NCBI GenBank assembly: GCA_965223025.1
Contig: CBDCVP010000022.1
Span: 620,001-684,000, forward strand
DNA length: 64,000 bases
Source of the DNA: JABDMH01 sp965223025
GTDB taxonomy: Bacteria > Bacteroidota > Bacteroidia > Chitinophagales > Saprospiraceae
Direction: 5' to 3'
Positions within the stretch are counted from its first letter, which is position 1. The number at the start of each line of letters is the position of its first letter. This document shows positions 62,001-64,000 of this stretch, piece after piece. Made by a program: the position numbers and the translations under genes. The notes under the pieces are model-generated. The model was not told the origin of the DNA and did not search any database. It saw only the letters and a program-made list of their open reading frames with translations.

Positions 62001-64000
62001 ATGGCTATGGGTTCCTTTGAATTGGGTAGCGATATCAATTCATGGCTACGATAACAATAACCCGAATCCAGGATCTCCAGTCGTTCGTCTCCCATTAGAT
62101 CAGCGTAAACCTCCTCACTATAGGCAAATGCAGTGTCTCCTTTGGATATAAAGCATACTTCTCCATCGTTTTCCATAAGATAAGTACCCAAGCCAGGGAT
62201 AGTGGCCTTTACGGTCTTGATGCCACTCCAGTCGTCAAATACGCAAAGGGCTGGTATGTATGTATGAGCCTCACATGCTGCATCGGAAGTATATATAAGC
62301 GGTACTTCGTTTATAAATCCGTTCTCTTCGCTGAGTAAGGTGTCGGCCAAATGGCATGCATATTCACCCAATACTTTGGTAACCGCTTTAGGAGCCAGCG
62401 TATCCAAGTCAGAAAGCCAAAATTCACATCGCCAGTAGCCGGGTGCAATCTGCTGGGCACTGTTTGGTAATGTACCAGCAGGTAGATCTACCCTGCACGA
62501 GTTTTGAATGGCACCATAGCAATGCTGCTTGAGCTCCACCACAACTTTGTATTGGTGCTCACAACTGCTTCCAAAGTGCCAGGAATCCACATGTATACTA
62601 AAGCCACATTTGCTAGCGAGGGTGGTTGGCACGAACTCAAGTATGCCATCCTGATCCCGGTCTGTAACTTTCACCAGATAACTAGTATCGCAGATACCTG
62701 TATTTAAACTATCGAACGTGACAAAGGGCCCAATAGTCCTACTGGTATCTGCACAATAAACAGTATCAACTTCTGTGCAATAAATATGATGTAGATCTAT
62801 TTCCGGAAATTGCAGAACCACCAGGGTATCAAAAAGCACCTCCCGCACTCGGTCTTTTCCATAAGCTTCCCATTCTCGAATGATGACTTTGGCGGTATCT
62901 TGGATGCCAGGATCACAGGCATATCTATGTACCCAGTCATTGGCATGATCTACCTTAACCTGCCCTTGGCAGGGCACCACGGCTATGGGTGCATCATCCT
63001 GTGGTGCCTGTACAACAGGATCATCGCAATACAATACTTGACTCCTTCCAGCAGTCGCAAAGATGGGAGACTGGGACGCTGAAATGGTCAGCGTCGACCA
63101 GCAGCTGCTTCCTATTATATTGGTTACCGATGCTTTCAACGGTCTTCCGACATATGAGCAGGCATCAAACGATACGATACTACTGCTGATCAATCCTGTT
63201 TTATGTAAGACTATTGATCTCCCTGTAAAGGTCTCGATGGTGATGTTCAATAATTCGGTACAATTGGCACCAGGTACGACCTCTGTCAAGCGAAACTGCA
63301 CCTGCCCATCCGTATTGATGCTCAGGTTCAGGTCCCGACAATTAAGTGTCGGGCTCGGATTACCCTCTACCACGTTGACATCAAAATGAATGCTATCGAT
63401 ATTGCCACTTTGATCTTCAGCGGTGATGGTTACGGTGATGGTGGTATCCAATGGCAGAATGGTTCCTGCCGGTGGTGTCTGAATCACCAGAGGATCCGGA
63501 TCACAGTTGTCGGTGATCACCACGATAGGTACGAAGTCGGGTAATGACCCACTACAATTCATCATGGCATCTAAGTCGATGTCATCGACCATGGAAATCT
63601 GAGGTGGCAAGGTATCCAAGACAGATACGTTTGACATACAGGTGTCTCTGTTACCACTCGGGTCGGCAGCAATAAGCATGACCGTTCGCATACCTAGGTC
63701 ACTGCATGTGAAAGTGGAAGGGCTCACCTCCAGGCTGATAATACTGCAATTGTCAGTGGAGCCATTGTCGATGTCACCCACGGCAATTCCTGCTTTTCCG
63801 AGACTATCGAGATAGGTATTAGCATTCTGACAAATTGTGATGGGAGATTCAGTATCCGTGATCGTCACATCAAAGGAGCACGTCGCCGTATTGCCCGCAG
63901 CATCCGTTACCACAAACGTGTTCGTAGTCGTACCCAATGGAAACGCTGAACCCGAGGCTAAACCTGCCGTCTGAGTAGTCATCGATCCAGAACAATTGTC
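59042..64000 (-). CDS. Giant HYR-repeat surface protein with T9SS type A sorting domain (5' end outside window)
   Basis: The frame is open to the right edge (DNCSGS precedes the first Met in view), so at least 1652 residues of a larger protein are visible. The N-terminal visible part has HYR-type repeats (VVTDAAGNTATCSFDVTITD, ITDNCDPDPLVIQTPPAG), recognisable by NC-S/D and D-x-S-G-N motifs. The middle is Cys-rich with many DxC and WxxxW strands of unrecognised type. The last 90 residues contain FQNKPNPFHDQTSIGFYLPK and TLTIYNPAGTIIKIV, a T9SS type A sorting domain. Probably a surface adhesin or coat protein. The stop is TAA at 59042-59044. Confidence 0.85.
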   Translation of the reverse strand, partial: DNCSGSMTTQTAGLASGSAFPLGTTTNTFVVTDAAGNTATCSFDVTITDTESPITICQNANTYLDSLGKAGIAVGDIDNGSTDNCSIISLEVSPSTFTCSDLGMRTVMLIAADPSGNRDTCMSNVSVLDTLPPQISMVDDIDLDAMMNCSGSLPDFVPIVVITDNCDPDPLVIQTPPAGTILPLDTTITVTITAEDQSGNIDSIHFDVNVVEGNPSPTLNCRDLNLSINTDGQVQFRLTEVVPGANCTELLNITIETFTGRSIVLHKTGLISSSIVSFDACSYVGRPLKASVTNIIGSSCWSTLTISASQSPIFATAGRSQVLYCDDPVVQAPQDDAPIAVVPCQGQVKVDHANDWVHRYACDPGIQDTAKVIIREWEAYGKDRVREVLFDTLVVLQFPEIDLHHIYCTEVDTVYCADTSRTIGPFVTFDSLNTGICDTSYLVKVTDRDQDGILEFVPTTLASKCGFSIHVDSWHFGSSCEHQYKVVVELKQHCYGAIQNSCRVDLPAGTLPNSAQQIAPGYWRCEFWLSDLDTLAPKAVTKVLGEYACHLADTLLSEENGFINEVPLIYTSDAACEAHTYIPALCVFDDWSGIKTVKATIPGLGTYLMENDGEVCFISKGDTAFAYSEEVYADLMGDERLEILDSGYCYRSHELISLPNSKEPIAIYYEVMDSCHLVGRDTGFVMVKDHTRPVAVADKGITVSLHRKKVWVDAEEFEEGSSDNCGIELTLARRADWKENCVDLCHNASEDGVESTSALKWLWTDGHDTLWTLDLEADEYRDDIEARYAKQMDWLISDGQDCGAVVYNSWQYDLMKYASTQCKPAWSGHYTDFEELFKRAIGGLQIGDQLRITNDLHKARLDTLPEDIRESLFVTDDVVVIDGQSLIAVDFFKCQPVPDHCTSLEDILQMNSSSRKILSCIPDLDILPLESLATEAQQLIIDDWSDLGGGWSDAVPLGCEDACGPVTVELLVMDYWCNWSKTWTEVWVEDKRPIEVARDVAGETFISCKVFIEDRYDYPGEDHPKSIAYLVDRGKEGDSVALARLDAIFGGYQKVWLDPYNRYVNIHGHDIETDISFYDSTCMCSSYLERVRVYDDHNQGQWKDSLVKHCYYQADTLTLHGGLLTVNCDQHVYCEQELWSDLDLCGQGYLFRQWKIWQGCSAYSTDSLTHIPDTLYRHQRIWIGNHCPLDKAMFEIPRDKAIHACKVDFDPASNGQVVGIAEPEHTGYPVYVFDDDCRQPAVAHRDKVFKIVGGDQACYKILRTWYFADWCQGVEQNENWWHHEEEIGDTCVQKIIVFDTLPPRCLLTGPVEHGDTIWSNACAYDLKVTLEGEDACDVKRYDYELVQILEGDQTDIVKRESMQVITDSIDGWTIEVTGLAAGNYVLHTKISDGCNNESYCSYAFTHQSTKKPSPVCLTRLTVPLEHADVDQDGVSDTALAVVWAEDYDQSSMPACGDDSLAFRIEWLDHLADDSHMEDADSLIVGCQDVGTHLVRVWTISYPSGTNDYCDVVLIVQGNQEFCSNVIFTQETEHRQLHDQVGKISRQPADLPDIEVIYDLPQNIDGPAFHLFQNKPNPFHDQTSIGFYLPKAAEATLTIYNPAGTIIKIVRDHYAKGYHEISVNHHEIGGGTLLFYQLETGDYLATRRMIWLR

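Noticed and set aside
1..64000. CRISPR arrays, tRNA or rRNA genes
   Set aside because: No regularly spaced repeats, no tRNA-like T-arm motifs and no rRNA segments were seen when reading the window; a tRNAscan or Infernal run would be needed to be certain.

Overview
The window looks like a chromosomal piece of a member of the phylum Bacteroidota, most likely a Saprospiria-type marine or activated-sludge bacterium (taxon is inference). The grounds are type A type IX secretion (T9SS) C-terminal sorting domains on secreted proteins at 30151-32124 and 59042-64000, HYR-type repeats, DUF6029 and Omp28-family proteins, Bacteroidota-style -7 boxes (TAnnTTTG) before several genes, and lipid A/Kdo genes of a Gram-negative envelope. 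No rRNA, tRNA or CRISPR array was recognised.

Layout. 1-8455: end of a lipoprotein gene, then a co-directional exopolysaccharide block (asparagine synthase, four GT4-type glycosyltransferases, one CDP-paratose-epimerase-like SDR). 8481-10973: copper P-type ATPase. 11113-17216: envelope maintenance (MCE/MlaD protein, AmiC-type amidase, divergent LptD-like protein, CBS protein). 17217-19410: a gene-poor accessory patch with transposase relics, a secreted orphan protein and a relic of the DUF6438 gene that lies intact 4.7 kb away. 19411-23576: a tight five-gene minus-strand operon built around a ferric-reductase-like flavocytochrome, with an AraC regulator and a tandem-duplicated ABM-like lipoprotein. 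23682-27101: DUF6438 and OmpA lipoproteins, a catalytically degenerate inorganic-pyrophosphatase-like lipoprotein, and an ECF sigma/anti-sigma pair. 27302-29947: valS. 30151-35358: a T9SS cargo protein and an outer-membrane barrel-waaA-rfaE1 operon. 35542-40290: UDP-glucuronate decarboxylase-like SDR, rmlB and a large multi-SLBB polysaccharide export protein. 40456-43589: rlmB, TraB/GumN, gamma-carbonic anhydrase and EamA transporter. 43590-44073: two strong intrinsic terminators with no gene before them, possibly small RNAs. 44074-47164: TlpA, DUF6029 and Omp28 cluster. 47280-52077: pheT, and convergent to it a coiled-coil protein-zapA-rny operon. 52318-58874: three tandem FAD-dependent oxidoreductase paralogues behind a sulfatase whose 5' end is destroyed. 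59042-64000: a giant HYR/T9SS protein that runs off the right edge.

The two sugar blocks (0.8-8.5 kb and 35.5-40.3 kb) would supply nucleotide sugars, glycosyl transfer and export for a surface polysaccharide. The Kdo/heptose kinase genes, LptD, MlaD and AmiC concern the outer membrane and cell wall. The least explained parts are the flavocytochrome operon, the pyrophosphatase-like pseudoenzyme, the orphan terminators and the FAD-oxidoreductase/sulfatase cluster. Function statements come from recognising sequence motifs by eye; no database search was possible.
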